Below, in pieces: positions 7,269 through 15,830 of a stretch of 36,175 nucleotides of DNA (its first letter is position 1; each line of letters starts with the position of its first letter). Position numbers and translations under genes: made by a program. Source of the DNA: Moorena sp. SS36440bin_2 (lineage in GTDB: Bacteria; Cyanobacteriota; Cyanobacteriia; Cyanobacteriales; Coleofasciculaceae); NCBI GenBank assembly GCA_011524395.1, contig WTKN01000018.1:1-36175 (forward strand). The letters are read 5' to 3'. The notes under the pieces are model-generated. The model ran no database searches. It was not told the DNA's origin and worked only from the letters and a program-made list of their open reading frames with translations.

Positions 7269-7965
7269 TCCACCAGTATCACCAGCCATTAAGCTGTCAC
7301 ACATTTAAATTATTAATGGGCGCTTTGGGCAGATAGAGAGATGCTCAGATGCTAGACCAGCTTTTGTACTAGTGAATCTTACTGAAATTTAAATGCATAT
7401 TAGCTTAGCCGCCAACCAACGGAATTTCTTGAAGATTTTGAAATTGTAAAGATTATATGAAGTTTATCATCAAGATTTCAGTAAGAGCCAGATTACTAGT
7501 TGATTTGGAGAATTTATTTAGGTTTTAATTAAATTAAAATTTTTTTTGATAAAAAATTCATTTAAACCAGTTCTGCATAAGCACCATTACAAAATTAATT
7601 ACTTACTCTGGGTCTCTGTAACCCTTACATTGTAAGGCTTTGAGTTTCGGAAAATGTTCAATTAGTTTTGTGCACTTGCTTAACACTTATTGGGGCAGTA
7701 GGGTTCTTCCTCAGGGAATAAATTAGGAGCAGTTTGAGTTTCTAGTTAAAGAATACTTAAATCCCTTGGTATCGGTGTTTACCCTTGAGTGATACATTCT
7801 TGCTCAATGAGGGCTGTTTGTCATAGCTTAAATTAACTACTGGTTATTGTTAACTTCTATTAAACTCTACCGGAAACTTACTGAGAAATAGTGAAGTTTT
7901 CATCAATATGACTTGGAAATGGGGCGCTCTTGATCAGAGTGCTTTAAATATAGGGGAAGATCAAC
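7269..7965. other. AT-rich intergenic region
   Basis: About 700 bp with no supportable gene. It contains a 133-bp segment (7368-7500) bounded by ACTAGT in inverted orientation with further imperfect inverted similarity (TTACTGAAAT/ATTTCAGTAA). Otherwise only A/T-rich runs. Confidence 0.6.
7368..7500. repeat. 133-bp segment with imperfect terminal inverted repeats
   Basis: The left end reads ACTAGTGAATCTTACTGAAAT, broken here as ACTAGT then GAATC then TTACTGAAAT. The right end, read on the other strand, is ACTAGT, AATCTGGCTC, TTACTGAAAT. Arms of about 20-25 nt pair with a few unpaired bases. It could be a miniature inverted-repeat element or a folded RNA. No clear target duplication is seen. 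Confidence 0.35.
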
Positions 7966-8655
7966 GTGTATTTAACGAGCAAAACTGATCGGCTTAGTGA
8001 TCAGCTTGACATCAAAAGCAGCAGGGATGAATTGACTGTCTGGGAGAATCAACCCTACTCCTATGATCAACGAAATCTGACTAGGATGAACATTCTATTA
8101 CTCGCTCCTCATCCGTTTTATCAGAATCGTGGCACACCCATCGCAGTCAACTTAGTGTTGAAGGTGCTTTCTGAACGGGGAGACCAGGTTGATGTCGTGA
8201 CTTATCCTGAAGGGCGTGACATCAATTATGAAAATATCACTGTATACCGAACCCCTAAGCTTCCCTGGATTCGCAATATACGACCAGGCTTCTCCTGGAA
8301 GAAAATCGTCTGTGATTTTTTCATGTTGCTTGCTGTAATTCGCCTAGTGACTAAAAAACGCTACGATTTAGTTCATGCTGGAGAGGAATCAGTCTTTATT
8401 GGTTTAGGGCTCAAAATCCTGTGTAAAATTCCCTACATCTATGACATGGATTCATCTCTAGCCCAACAAATGATTGAAAAGTACCCTTTGCTACAATTTG
8501 TTTCGTCAGTATTCAACTTTTTTGAAGGACTGGCTGTGAAGAATGCTAAAGTGGTGGTTTCAGTTTGCGATGCTTTGGCAGCAGATATTCAAAAGTACAA
8601 GCCCAGAAAAACTGTAGTTATTCCAGATATATCGCTGCTTAACTCTAATGTTTAA
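7966..8655 (+). CDS. Family 4 glycosyltransferase, N-terminal half (split gene)
   Basis: 229 residues. After about 40 extra residues the GT-B N-domain starts at MNILLLAPHPFYQNRGTPIA, with the typical RGTPI loop, and goes on through YDLVHAGEE and YIYDMDSSLA to VVIPDISLL, where an intact GT4 would enter its C-terminal domain. Instead a TAA stops it. The matching C-terminal half begins ~180 bp downstream in the same reading frame. The start used here is a GTG. The inner ATG at 8089 fits the family start better. GT4 enzymes move a sugar from a nucleotide donor with retention. The half alone lacks the donor-binding domain and is probably inactive unless both halves assemble. Confidence 0.75.
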   Translation: MYLTSKTDRLSDQLDIKSSRDELTVWENQPYSYDQRNLTRMNILLLAPHPFYQNRGTPIAVNLVLKVLSERGDQVDVVTYPEGRDINYENITVYRTPKLPWIRNIRPGFSWKKIVCDFFMLLAVIRLVTKKRYDLVHAGEESVFIGLGLKILCKIPYIYDMDSSLAQQMIEKYPLLQFVSSVFNFFEGLAVKNAKVVVSVCDALAADIQKYKPRKTVVIPDISLLNSNV

Positions 8656-8806
8656 TAAACTCCTAAAAAACTTTTTATTTATCTAAATAAACCCTATGTA
8701 TTTTTGAAGTTTAAGTATACTAAAATAACGAATAAATGTTAATGATGAACGGAAGAGATAGTTCTGATATAGTAAGACTACGTTTTATTTTGTAACGAAA
8801 GATAAG

Positions 8807-8812
8807 TATAAT
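8807..8812 (+). promoter_or_regulatory. Consensus -10 hexamer ahead of the second GT4 half
   Basis: A perfect TATAAT lies 75 bp before ATG 8887 in the AT-rich stretch between the two GT4 halves. The -35 region 17 bases upstream is only T-rich. In such AT-rich DNA a chance match is quite possible. Confidence 0.25.
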
Positions 8813-8886
8813 AATAGTGGAAATGTGCATGTTTGTGTAAAATTTCGCTTCAAGATTCAACTTCAAGACTCAAAATAGGTGTAACT

Positions 8887-9486
8887 ATGTATAGTAATTT
8901 GAGACGTGAGCTAGGAATCCGTAATGTACTCCTGATGTATGTGGGCAATCTGGAGACTTATCAGGGGATTGACCTACTTCTAGACAGCTTATCGTTGACC
9001 CTTGAGCACTGTGATCAGGCTGACTTAGTCATTATTGGTGGAGAAGCGGATGACATTCGGAAATACACCAATAAGGCTCAGGGTCTTGGGATACAACAAC
9101 ATGTTTATTTTTTAGGACCAAAACCAGTTGAGCATCTGGCTATCTATCTGGAGCAGGCTGATATTTTAGTCTCTCCGAGAATTAAGGGTAAAAATACCCC
9201 GATGAAACTCTACTCCTATCTCGATAGTGGCAAAGTTTTGTTAGCCACAGATTTGCCAACCCATACCCAGTTGCTAAACAATCACCTTGCTCTGCTTAAG
9301 AGCCCAGATGCCAAAGCTTTCGCAGAGGGAATGCTTGATCTGATCGCTGATGAAAAGCTACGACTGAAGCTGGGCAGTGCTGGCAAACAATTGATTGATA
9401 AAAGGCATACTTATGCAGCTTTTCGGGAAAAATTAAACAGTCTTTATGATTGGCTACATCACGAGTTAGCAGAGCATACCGCCTAA
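8887..9486 (+). CDS. Family 4 glycosyltransferase, C-terminal half (split gene)
   Basis: About 199 residues from ATG 8887, which has AGGTG 6-7 bases upstream. The frame is open further back to a TTG at 8833. It is the GT-B donor-binding domain: LLMYVGNLETYQGIDLLL, then VYFLGPKP, then ADILVSPRIKGKNTPMKLYSY where family members carry the E-x7-E nucleotide-sugar site (here NTPMKLYSYLDSGKVLLATD). It has no acceptor domain and completes the protein encoded at 7966-8655. Multiple stops fill the ~180 bp between. The GlpD-like gene follows 12 bp after its stop, suggesting shared transcription. Confidence 0.75.
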   Translation: MYSNLRRELGIRNVLLMYVGNLETYQGIDLLLDSLSLTLEHCDQADLVIIGGEADDIRKYTNKAQGLGIQQHVYFLGPKPVEHLAIYLEQADILVSPRIKGKNTPMKLYSYLDSGKVLLATDLPTHTQLLNNHLALLKSPDAKAFAEGMLDLIADEKLRLKLGSAGKQLIDKRHTYAAFREKLNSLYDWLHHELAEHTA

Positions 9487-9497
9487 GCAGACAACTA

Positions 9498-11258
9498 ATG
9501 AGAAGAAACCTAGTAGAGTTAACCAGAAACTCTTACGATCTATTAGTGATCGGTGGTGGGATCTATGGAGCTTGCTTAGCTTGGGAAGCAACCCTCAGGG
9601 GATTGTCAGTGGCCTTGGTGGAAAAAGCTGATTTCGGTAGCGCTACTTCTGCTAACAGTTTGAAGACCATCCACGGGGGATTACGGTATCTCCAGCATGG
9701 TGACCTTAAACGGATGCGTGAATCGATTCATGAACGCACCAGTTTAATGCGGATTGCCCCTCACTTAGTTCATCCATTACCAGTGTTGATTCCCACCTAC
9801 GGCCATGGGATGAAGGGAAAAGAAGTGCTATCTGTGGCACTTGCAATCAATGACTTGATCAGTTGCGATCGCAATCACCAACTCGATCCCCAAAAACACA
9901 TATCCAATGGTCGGGTCATCTCTAAGCAACAGTGTCAGCAACTGCTTCCAGGAATTCCCCAGGAAGGGCTAACTGGAGCAGCAGTCTTTTATGATGCTCA
10001 AGTCTACAACTCTGAACGGTTGACCCTCTCTTTTCTACGCTCAGCTGAGCAAGCTGGCGCAGTGGTGGCTAACTACGTAGAAGTTACTGGATTTCTGCAA
10101 GCTGGAAATCGGGTCACGGGTATTCAGGGGCAAGATGTATTAACTGGCAATCAATTCGACATCCGCGCCAAGACTGTGGTCAACACCAGCGGACCATGGA
10201 TAAATCAGGTGTTGAGTTTACTAAACCAACCCCAGCAGCAACCCCAGCAGCCGCAACCCAGAGTTCCCCTGGCCAAAGCCATGAACCTGGTGATTCGCCG
10301 TCCCCTGTGCCAAACCTATGCTGTGGGTATTTCGACTCAGAACTCCTACCGTGACTCCGATGCCATAGTCAACAAGGGGTCTCGGTTACTATTTATTGCG
10401 CCCTGGCGTGGTAAAGCCCTGGTAGGAACATCCTATGCGGTTTGGGATCAAGACCCGGATCACCTCAATATTACTGAACAGGATATTCAACAGCTACTCG
10501 ATGACATCAACCAAGCATGGCCATCGGTTAAACTCAACCAAGCCGATGTCGCTTTCGTCCATGGTGGCTTGCTTCCTAGAACTGGCATCACTGAGACCGG
10601 AGAGCCACAACTGGCTAAACACTATCAAATCGTCGATCATGCCAAAGAAGAATTTCCAGGATTGATCTCCGTGGTTGGGGTGAAATATACCACTGCCAGA
10701 GATGTGGCTGAGAAAGTCGTTGACCAAGTATTTCGGTCATGGGGGCAAAAGCCTCCCAAGTCTCTGTCATCAGTTACGCCAATTTACGGTGGACACATCG
10801 AACAATTTGAAGTGTTTTTGCAGACGGAAATCCTTAAGCAACCCTATGGATTAAGGGAGGAGGTAATGCGCCGCCTCGTTTATAACTACGGTAGTGCCTA
10901 TCAAAATGTACTGCTATATTTGGAGCAACTATCAGATCACTCCTCTGCACCTACTGATGATTTAGCTGTACTCAAAGCTGAAGTCTTGCATGGGGTTGTT
11001 GAGGAAATGGCTCAAACCTTAGGTGATGTCGTGTTCCGGCGCACAGAACTGGGTAGTTCTGGTCATCCCGGAAACGAGGTGCTCAGAATCTGTGCTGAGG
11101 TGATGGGGGCGGAAGTAGGATGGAGTCGGTCACAAATAGAGCTAGAGTTAGACAAGGTTAATCACATTTTTAATATGGGAGGTGTATTAAGTCATAACAA
11201 AAGTATTGGAATTGAAACCCTTAACGATCCGGTGAATTTAGCCCAGAAGATCCGTTGA
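9498..11258 (+). CDS. GlpD-like FAD-dependent glycerol-3-phosphate dehydrogenase/oxidase family protein
   Basis: 586 residues from ATG 9498, chosen because it lies 12 bp after the previous stop. An upstream TTG would overlap that gene. The FAD-binding motif VIGGGIYGACLAWEA is at about 17-31, followed by FGSATSANSLKTIHGGLRYL, the GlpD signature region, and APHLVHPLPVLIP. Further on are FIAPWRGKALVGTSY and the C-terminal segment VVGVKYTTARDVAEK typical of the family, then the helical GlpD C-domain. Known members oxidise glycerol 3-phosphate to dihydroxyacetone phosphate at the membrane. A Q/P-rich insert (QPQQQPQQPQP) interrupts the middle. Its place among glycan genes suggests it acts on a phosphorylated polyol or sugar precursor of the polymer, which is inference. 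Confidence 0.85.
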   Translation: MRRNLVELTRNSYDLLVIGGGIYGACLAWEATLRGLSVALVEKADFGSATSANSLKTIHGGLRYLQHGDLKRMRESIHERTSLMRIAPHLVHPLPVLIPTYGHGMKGKEVLSVALAINDLISCDRNHQLDPQKHISNGRVISKQQCQQLLPGIPQEGLTGAAVFYDAQVYNSERLTLSFLRSAEQAGAVVANYVEVTGFLQAGNRVTGIQGQDVLTGNQFDIRAKTVVNTSGPWINQVLSLLNQPQQQPQQPQPRVPLAKAMNLVIRRPLCQTYAVGISTQNSYRDSDAIVNKGSRLLFIAPWRGKALVGTSYAVWDQDPDHLNITEQDIQQLLDDINQAWPSVKLNQADVAFVHGGLLPRTGITETGEPQLAKHYQIVDHAKEEFPGLISVVGVKYTTARDVAEKVVDQVFRSWGQKPPKSLSSVTPIYGGHIEQFEVFLQTEILKQPYGLREEVMRRLVYNYGSAYQNVLLYLEQLSDHSSAPTDDLAVLKAEVLHGVVEEMAQTLGDVVFRRTELGSSGHPGNEVLRICAEVMGAEVGWSRSQIELELDKVNHIFNMGGVLSHNKSIGIETLNDPVNLAQKIR

Positions 11259-11340
11259 AGTTTTGGTCCAATCTTTTAGCTAAATGTGCTTGAAACAGCA
11301 GCAGTTTATAGAAATCAGGGAGGTTGATTAACAAAAATCC

Positions 11341-12201
11341 ATGGTAGCTACCACTCAAAAGCATCAATTAATCCTAATTGATAGTCACGTTCACCTTCAT
11401 GATTGTTTTGATATCGAACAACTGCTGACCTCAGCTTGGGAAAATTTTCAGCAATTTTCTGGTCAATCAGGTGATGGAGAAAATTTTCAGGCTGTACTGT
11501 TATTGACAGAAATAGAGCATCAAAAATGGTATAATAAGCTAGCTAATTTAGCTCAAAATACTAATCAGTCTAGCACTAATCAGTCTAGGGTAAGTCAGGG
11601 TAAAAATTGGATGTTCTATCGTACCCAGGAAGATTTATCCTTATATACCTGTAACGCCTTAGGCCAAGGAATGTTCTTAATTGCTGGTCGCCAAATTGTG
11701 ACAGCGGAAAACCTGGAAGTATTAGCGTTGATCACTGACCAAAACCTTGAAGATGGTTTACCCTTACACGAAACGATTGAAGCAATTCTTTCCGCTGGGG
11801 GAATCCCTATACTACCCTGGGGAGTTGGTAAATGGATCGGAAATCGGGGAAAACTGTTACATAAACTCTTGGAAGACAAGAATTTTCCCAAGCTTTTTCT
11901 AGGAGATAATGGTGGACGCCCTATATTCTGGTCACGACCAGTTTTGTTTAAACAAGCAGAGAAAAAAGGATGGCGGATATTACCAGGAAGCGATCCACTT
12001 CCTTTAGCTTCTGAATCTTGTCGTCCTGGAAGTTTTGGATTTACTATCCAGGGTTCCTTGAGTAATGAAGAACCAGGAAAAGATATCAAGGAAATGCTAC
12101 TGAATCCTATGACAGCTATTCAGGCTTATGGTTCTCTAGAAAACCCCTGGAGATTTATTCGTAACCAATTAGCAATTAGGTCTAAGAAAAATAGCAATTA
12201 A
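11341..12201 (+). CDS. PHP/amidohydrolase-like protein, function unknown
   Basis: 286 residues. DSHVHLH at 14-20 is the metal-binding start found in PHP-domain and amidohydrolase proteins. Later come ILPWGVGKWIGNRGK, GDNGGRPIFW and ILPGSDPLPLA, plausible further metal or phosphate-binding loops containing conserved Asp and Gly but fewer His than classical PHP phosphoesterases. A hydrolase on a phosphorylated sugar or an organophosphate is possible but unproved. It starts 82 bp after the GlpD-like gene, ends 30 bp before the methyltransferase, and probably belongs to the same operon. Confidence 0.65.
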   Translation: MVATTQKHQLILIDSHVHLHDCFDIEQLLTSAWENFQQFSGQSGDGENFQAVLLLTEIEHQKWYNKLANLAQNTNQSSTNQSRVSQGKNWMFYRTQEDLSLYTCNALGQGMFLIAGRQIVTAENLEVLALITDQNLEDGLPLHETIEAILSAGGIPILPWGVGKWIGNRGKLLHKLLEDKNFPKLFLGDNGGRPIFWSRPVLFKQAEKKGWRILPGSDPLPLASESCRPGSFGFTIQGSLSNEEPGKDIKEMLLNPMTAIQAYGSLENPWRFIRNQLAIRSKKNSN

Positions 12202-12231
12202 AACTAAAAAAATGACTAGAGGAATGCAAAG

Positions 12232-12960
12232 GTGGTGTCTATAGGTAATTTTCCAGAAACAGCCGATATCGAAACATCTTCTGAGGATTATGCCTCCCGT
12301 TTTGCTGGGGAAATTGGGGCTTGGCTACTGAAAGTCCAGGAAGACGCAACCTTGAAAATGCTGACTCCTTATCCTAAAGCCACCATCCTTGATGTGGGAG
12401 GAGGACATGGTCAACTCACCGGGGCTCTGATTCAAAATGGTTATCAACTAACTGTGCTTGGTAGTGCGGATGTCTGTAAAGGGAGGATTCAGAATTTTAT
12501 TGATGCTAATCTTTGTTCCTTCAAGGTGGGCAATGTTTTGGATCTCCCTTACCCAGACGGAGCTTTTGATGTTGTGATCAGCTATCGATTCCTGGCTCAT
12601 GTAACTCAATGGCAGTCTTTTTTAACAGAACTAAATCGAGTAGCCAAGCAAGCCGTAATCCTAGACTATCCTACAATGAGGAGCGTAAATGCTATTGCCC
12701 CTTATCTATTTAAGTTCAAGAAAGGATTGGAAGGAAATACACGAGAGTTTATCTGTTATAAGGAACATGATCTTATAGAATTTTTTAAATCTATTGGTCT
12801 GAGTAAAGCTGAGCGCTATCCCCAATTCTTTGTGCCTATGGTACTGCATCGGGCTTTCAAATCTCCTAGCTTCTCTTCATTTATGGAGAAGTTACCTCGA
12901 CTCTCAGGCTTGACTAATTTATTTGGTTCACCAGTAATTTTAAAGCTTACCAAGAATTAA
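12232..12960 (+). CDS. Class I SAM-dependent methyltransferase
   Basis: 242 residues starting at GTG 12232, with AGAGGA 8 bases upstream. Motif I ILDVGGGHGQLTGAL is at about 52-66, an acidic GNVLDLPYPDGAFDVVISY covers motif II/post-I, and LNRVAKQAVILDYP follows, all typical of type 11 methyltransferases. A hydrophobic/aromatic C-terminal part (FFVPMVLHRAFKSP) may hold the acceptor. In this setting a sugar or lipid-linked intermediate is the likely acceptor, which is inference. It sits between the PHP-like gene and the extended SDR gene with short gaps. Confidence 0.85.
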   Translation: MVSIGNFPETADIETSSEDYASRFAGEIGAWLLKVQEDATLKMLTPYPKATILDVGGGHGQLTGALIQNGYQLTVLGSADVCKGRIQNFIDANLCSFKVGNVLDLPYPDGAFDVVISYRFLAHVTQWQSFLTELNRVAKQAVILDYPTMRSVNAIAPYLFKFKKGLEGNTREFICYKEHDLIEFFKSIGLSKAERYPQFFVPMVLHRAFKSPSFSSFMEKLPRLSGLTNLFGSPVILKLTKN

Positions 12961-13032
12961 GCAAGATGCCTAATAAAATTAATATACTTGCTGAAATTCC
13001 AATATTTTTTAGGTTAACCAAGAAAGTAGACT

Positions 13033-14055
13033 ATGGAAGATCCTCAATTCAAACTCCCAACTGGCAGTCGCGTCTTAGTGACTGGAGCTACAGGGTTTAC
13101 AGGTTCAGTTCTTGTACGTAAATTAGTGGCACAAGGTTTAGATATCGTCGCTATTGCACGTCCTAGTTCTAAACTTGAGGCTTTCAAAGACCTTAAAATT
13201 AAATGGATTAGAGGGGATGTTTTTGATGAAGAGTTAATCAAAAAAGCCATAAAAGGAGTCAACTATATATTTCATATTGTAACTCCTTTTCGAGAAGCTA
13301 AATCCCCTGACAATGTCTACTACAATGTTCACGTCGTAAGTACACAATTCCTAGCAAAATACGCTTTAAAAGAACCAGATTTTAAGCGTTTTGTTCACGT
13401 TTCAACAATTGGTGTTCATGGTCATGTCGAAAATCCTCCTGGTGATGAAAATTGTCCAATAAATCCTGGAGATATATATCAAGAAACCAAACTAGAAGGA
13501 GAACTGTGGATCAGAGATTTTGCTAAAAAGGAAGGATTACCAGTCACTGTGGTTCGACCCTCAGGAATCTACGGCCCTGGGGAGAAACGGTTTTTAAAAA
13601 TTTTCAAAATGGTTGGCCGTAAGTGGATACCAATAATTGGCAATGGAAGTAACTTACTGCACTTAATTCATGTTGATGATTTGACCAATTTTTTCCTGTT
13701 ATCAGCAACCCATACTCAAGCAGTAGGAGAAGTTTTTATTTGTGGCAGTAAGGAAGCGATTACCTTCAAAAAAATGGTCTCTATTATTAGTGAATACTAT
13801 GGAATTTCATTTAAATTTATTAGTTTGCCAGCTGCTCCACTGTTTGCCTTAGGGGATTTTTTGGAATTCATCTGTCGTCCCCTGGGTATAGAACCACCTA
13901 TTTATAGAAGACGGCTAGCGTTTTATACGAAAGACCGCTCATTTAACACAGCAAAGATGAGAACTTTACTGGGGTTTGTGCCTATCCATTCCGATGAAGA
14001 AGGGTTAAAGGAGTTAGCCCAATGGTATCTTGACCAAGGATGGATATCTCTTTGA
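13033..14055 (+). CDS. Extended SDR: NAD-dependent epimerase/dehydratase or 3-beta-HSD-like
   Basis: 340 residues. GATGFTG at 18-24 binds NAD(P). FVHVSTIGVHG provides the active-site Ser/Thr region and YQETK (about 152-156) the Tyr-Lys pair. VVRPSGIYGPGEKR follows, as in nucleotide-sugar epimerases and 3-beta-hydroxysteroid dehydrogenase relatives. The C-terminal third carries some hydrophobic stretches (LPAAPLFALGDFLEFI). Likely substrates are a nucleotide sugar or a lipid-linked sugar. The exact reaction cannot be told from sequence. It stands in line with the methyltransferase (72 bp before) and pyruvyl transferase gene. Confidence 0.85.
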   Translation: MEDPQFKLPTGSRVLVTGATGFTGSVLVRKLVAQGLDIVAIARPSSKLEAFKDLKIKWIRGDVFDEELIKKAIKGVNYIFHIVTPFREAKSPDNVYYNVHVVSTQFLAKYALKEPDFKRFVHVSTIGVHGHVENPPGDENCPINPGDIYQETKLEGELWIRDFAKKEGLPVTVVRPSGIYGPGEKRFLKIFKMVGRKWIPIIGNGSNLLHLIHVDDLTNFFLLSATHTQAVGEVFICGSKEAITFKKMVSIISEYYGISFKFISLPAAPLFALGDFLEFICRPLGIEPPIYRRRLAFYTKDRSFNTAKMRTLLGFVPIHSDEEGLKELAQWYLDQGWISL

Positions 14056-14217
14056 TTTGGGTTAATGGGGATTCAATCAGTGAAAACTGGCTGGTTAGAC
14101 TGAATGAGTAAGTTGAATCATTAAGCTCTGATTATTATTATTACTAAATTTTTGTCACAACTATTGGGATAGTTAATCCCATAAAAACGTAAGAATTTGC
14201 TAGTGATTGAGTAAAAA

Positions 14218-15423
14218 ATGAAAAAAATTACAGTTCTCGGTAACTTTTCAGGTCGCAATGCAGGAGATGCTGCTATTTTAGGCAATCTGCTCGATGATAT
14301 TGCTGCAGCACATCCTGATGCGTTGTTTATAGTACCAACTCTCAACCCACGCTTCGTTAAACGTCATTTTGGCCACCACAATATCAAGCCACTTGGATTA
14401 ATGCCTTGGAATGGTGCTGTTAAAATTTTTGGTTTGCCAACTTTCCGAGCAATGTTGCAAGCTGATCTGGTGCTAGTAACCGATAACATTTTGTTTGATC
14501 GCAAGTTACTCAATCCACTGTTTAACTATCTCTCCACAATTTCCTTAATCGCCCCAGCTTGTAAGGCACGCGGTATTCCGATCGCACTTTACAACGCCAG
14601 TCTAGGACCAATTACCACATCACTGGGCAAGTATGCTTTGCAAAGAGTTCTTGATGCTAGCCCAATGCTGATCCTGCGAGATGAGCAATCAAAGCAACTG
14701 CTTGACCAACAGAAACTGAATTACCAGGACGTTTACATCAATGCGGATTGCGCCATCAACACTACCCCGCCACCAACAGAACGTATGGAGGAGATCATAG
14801 CCAAAGAGGGGCTTTTCAAAAATCCGAAAGGCACTCTTGGTTTCAATATCAATGCCTACATCGATAACTGGCGCAAGGATAACAAGACTTTTGGGCGCGA
14901 ACCCTTTTTGCAAGCAATCGGGTCTACTCTCGACCGACTGATTGAGGAATTAGACATTGAGATTATGTATACCATCACCCAAGTAATGGATACGAAAATT
15001 ACCAACGAGAGTTTGAAGTATGTCAAGGGACGCGATCGCATCCGGGTAATCAGTAATGCGACTTACACCTACCAGGAAATTGCTGGCTTGCTACAGCGGG
15101 TAGAAGTCCATGTGGGGATGCGGACTCATTCCGTAATTCTAGCTTCAGGAGTTCTCACCCCTGTAGTCGCTATTAACTCCTACCCTAAAACAGCAGGCTT
15201 CATGAAAACCATTGGTCAGGACAACTGGTTGATCAACTTTGATGAACTAACCACCCATACCTTGACAAATTTAATTAAGTCTGCTTGGGAACAGCGCCAT
15301 CAAACGCGAGCCGCAATGACACCACTGGTGCAGCGGGAGCAAGCTAAAGCCCGCAGTAGCGTTGAACTGGTGAGCCAATTGTTGGCCCAGGGGCAGCAAT
15401 CTGAGGTGCAAGTTACCGCTTGA
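14218..15423 (+). CDS. Polysaccharide pyruvyl transferase family protein
   Basis: 401 residues. The N-terminal strand-loop ITVLGNFSGRNAGDAAILGN (NAGDAAI at 14-20), the middle PIALYNASLGPI, and HVGMRTHSVILASG with MRTHS at 301-305 are hallmarks of the PS_pyruv_trans family. The family has a GT-B-like fold and adds ketal pyruvate to sugars from phosphoenolpyruvate. Pyruvyl groups give surface polymers negative charge and anchor S-layer proteins in some bacteria. Length fits the family. A 4Fe-4S protein remnant follows 39 bp later. Such iron-sulfur, F420-hydrogenase-beta-like genes often neighbour pyruvyl transferases (family knowledge). Confidence 0.9.
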   Translation: MKKITVLGNFSGRNAGDAAILGNLLDDIAAAHPDALFIVPTLNPRFVKRHFGHHNIKPLGLMPWNGAVKIFGLPTFRAMLQADLVLVTDNILFDRKLLNPLFNYLSTISLIAPACKARGIPIALYNASLGPITTSLGKYALQRVLDASPMLILRDEQSKQLLDQQKLNYQDVYINADCAINTTPPPTERMEEIIAKEGLFKNPKGTLGFNINAYIDNWRKDNKTFGREPFLQAIGSTLDRLIEELDIEIMYTITQVMDTKITNESLKYVKGRDRIRVISNATYTYQEIAGLLQRVEVHVGMRTHSVILASGVLTPVVAINSYPKTAGFMKTIGQDNWLINFDELTTHTLTNLIKSAWEQRHQTRAAMTPLVQREQAKARSSVELVSQLLAQGQQSEVQVTA

Positions 15424-15462
15424 GCCATTGTCTACTCATCCTTTGAGTATAGAGAGGTAAAA

Positions 15463-15777
15463 TTGAAAAAATCGAAGGCAATAGAATTAAGCATGTCTGA
15501 AGATGGCTATTTGCCACTTCACAAGCAGGAGCAGACTGAGCCATTGTATGTGGTTCCCAAGGATCTGTGTACCCGCTGCGGTGCTTGCGATCCCATCTGC
15601 CCTGTAGACTGCATTTCCTTTGATGAACGAGGTATTGGTCTGATGGAGTTTGCTTACAGCTTCACGCTTGGGTTGGTAGGTGCTATCCCTACACTAGCAT
15701 TTTCAACGGCATTGCTGTTGAGAGCAAAGACCCTGTTCCATGCTGGAATTGGTTCTACTTTATCCGTTCGTCAGTGA
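15463..15777 (+). pseudogene. Truncated 4Fe-4S protein (F420-hydrogenase beta-like N-terminus) fused to a membrane segment
   Basis: 104 residues from TTG 15463 (AGAGAGG six bases upstream). An ATG at 15493 is an alternative. C36-x2-C39-x2-C42-x3-C46-P is a complete single 4Fe-4S site, in the context VVPKDLCTRCGACDPICPVD that opens proteins of the F420-hydrogenase/dehydrogenase beta family (~400 residues). Right after ISFDERG the sequence switches to a hydrophobic helix (LMEFAYSFTLGLVGAIPTLAFS) unlike that family, then stops inside a 17-bp-arm hairpin. I read it as a deletion or rearrangement joining the 5' end of a ferredoxin-type gene to the 3' end of a membrane-protein gene. A small membrane-bound ferredoxin is the alternative. 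Confidence 0.6.
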
Positions 15778-15817
15778 TGGTAGCCCCATCCGTGAGGGAG
15801 TACCATCACTGACGAAC
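15766..15817. repeat. Perfect 17-bp inverted repeat with 18-nt loop
   Basis: GTTCGTCAGTGATGGTA (15766-15782) pairs with TACCATCACTGACGAAC (15801-15817). The stop codon of the truncated ferredoxin-type gene is in the left arm. No T-run follows on the plus strand, so it is not a standard intrinsic terminator. It may be a mobile-element end or scar. Confidence 0.7.
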
Positions 15818-15830
15818 AAATACGGAGAAA

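Noticed and set aside
11616-12089. 157-codon frame antisense to the PHP-like gene
   Set aside because: Pro/Ser-rich shadow of a well-supported plus-strand gene with conserved motifs.
15766-15817. Intrinsic terminator after the ferredoxin-type remnant
   Set aside because: No T-run after the stem and the hairpin contains the stop codon. More like a mobile-element scar.
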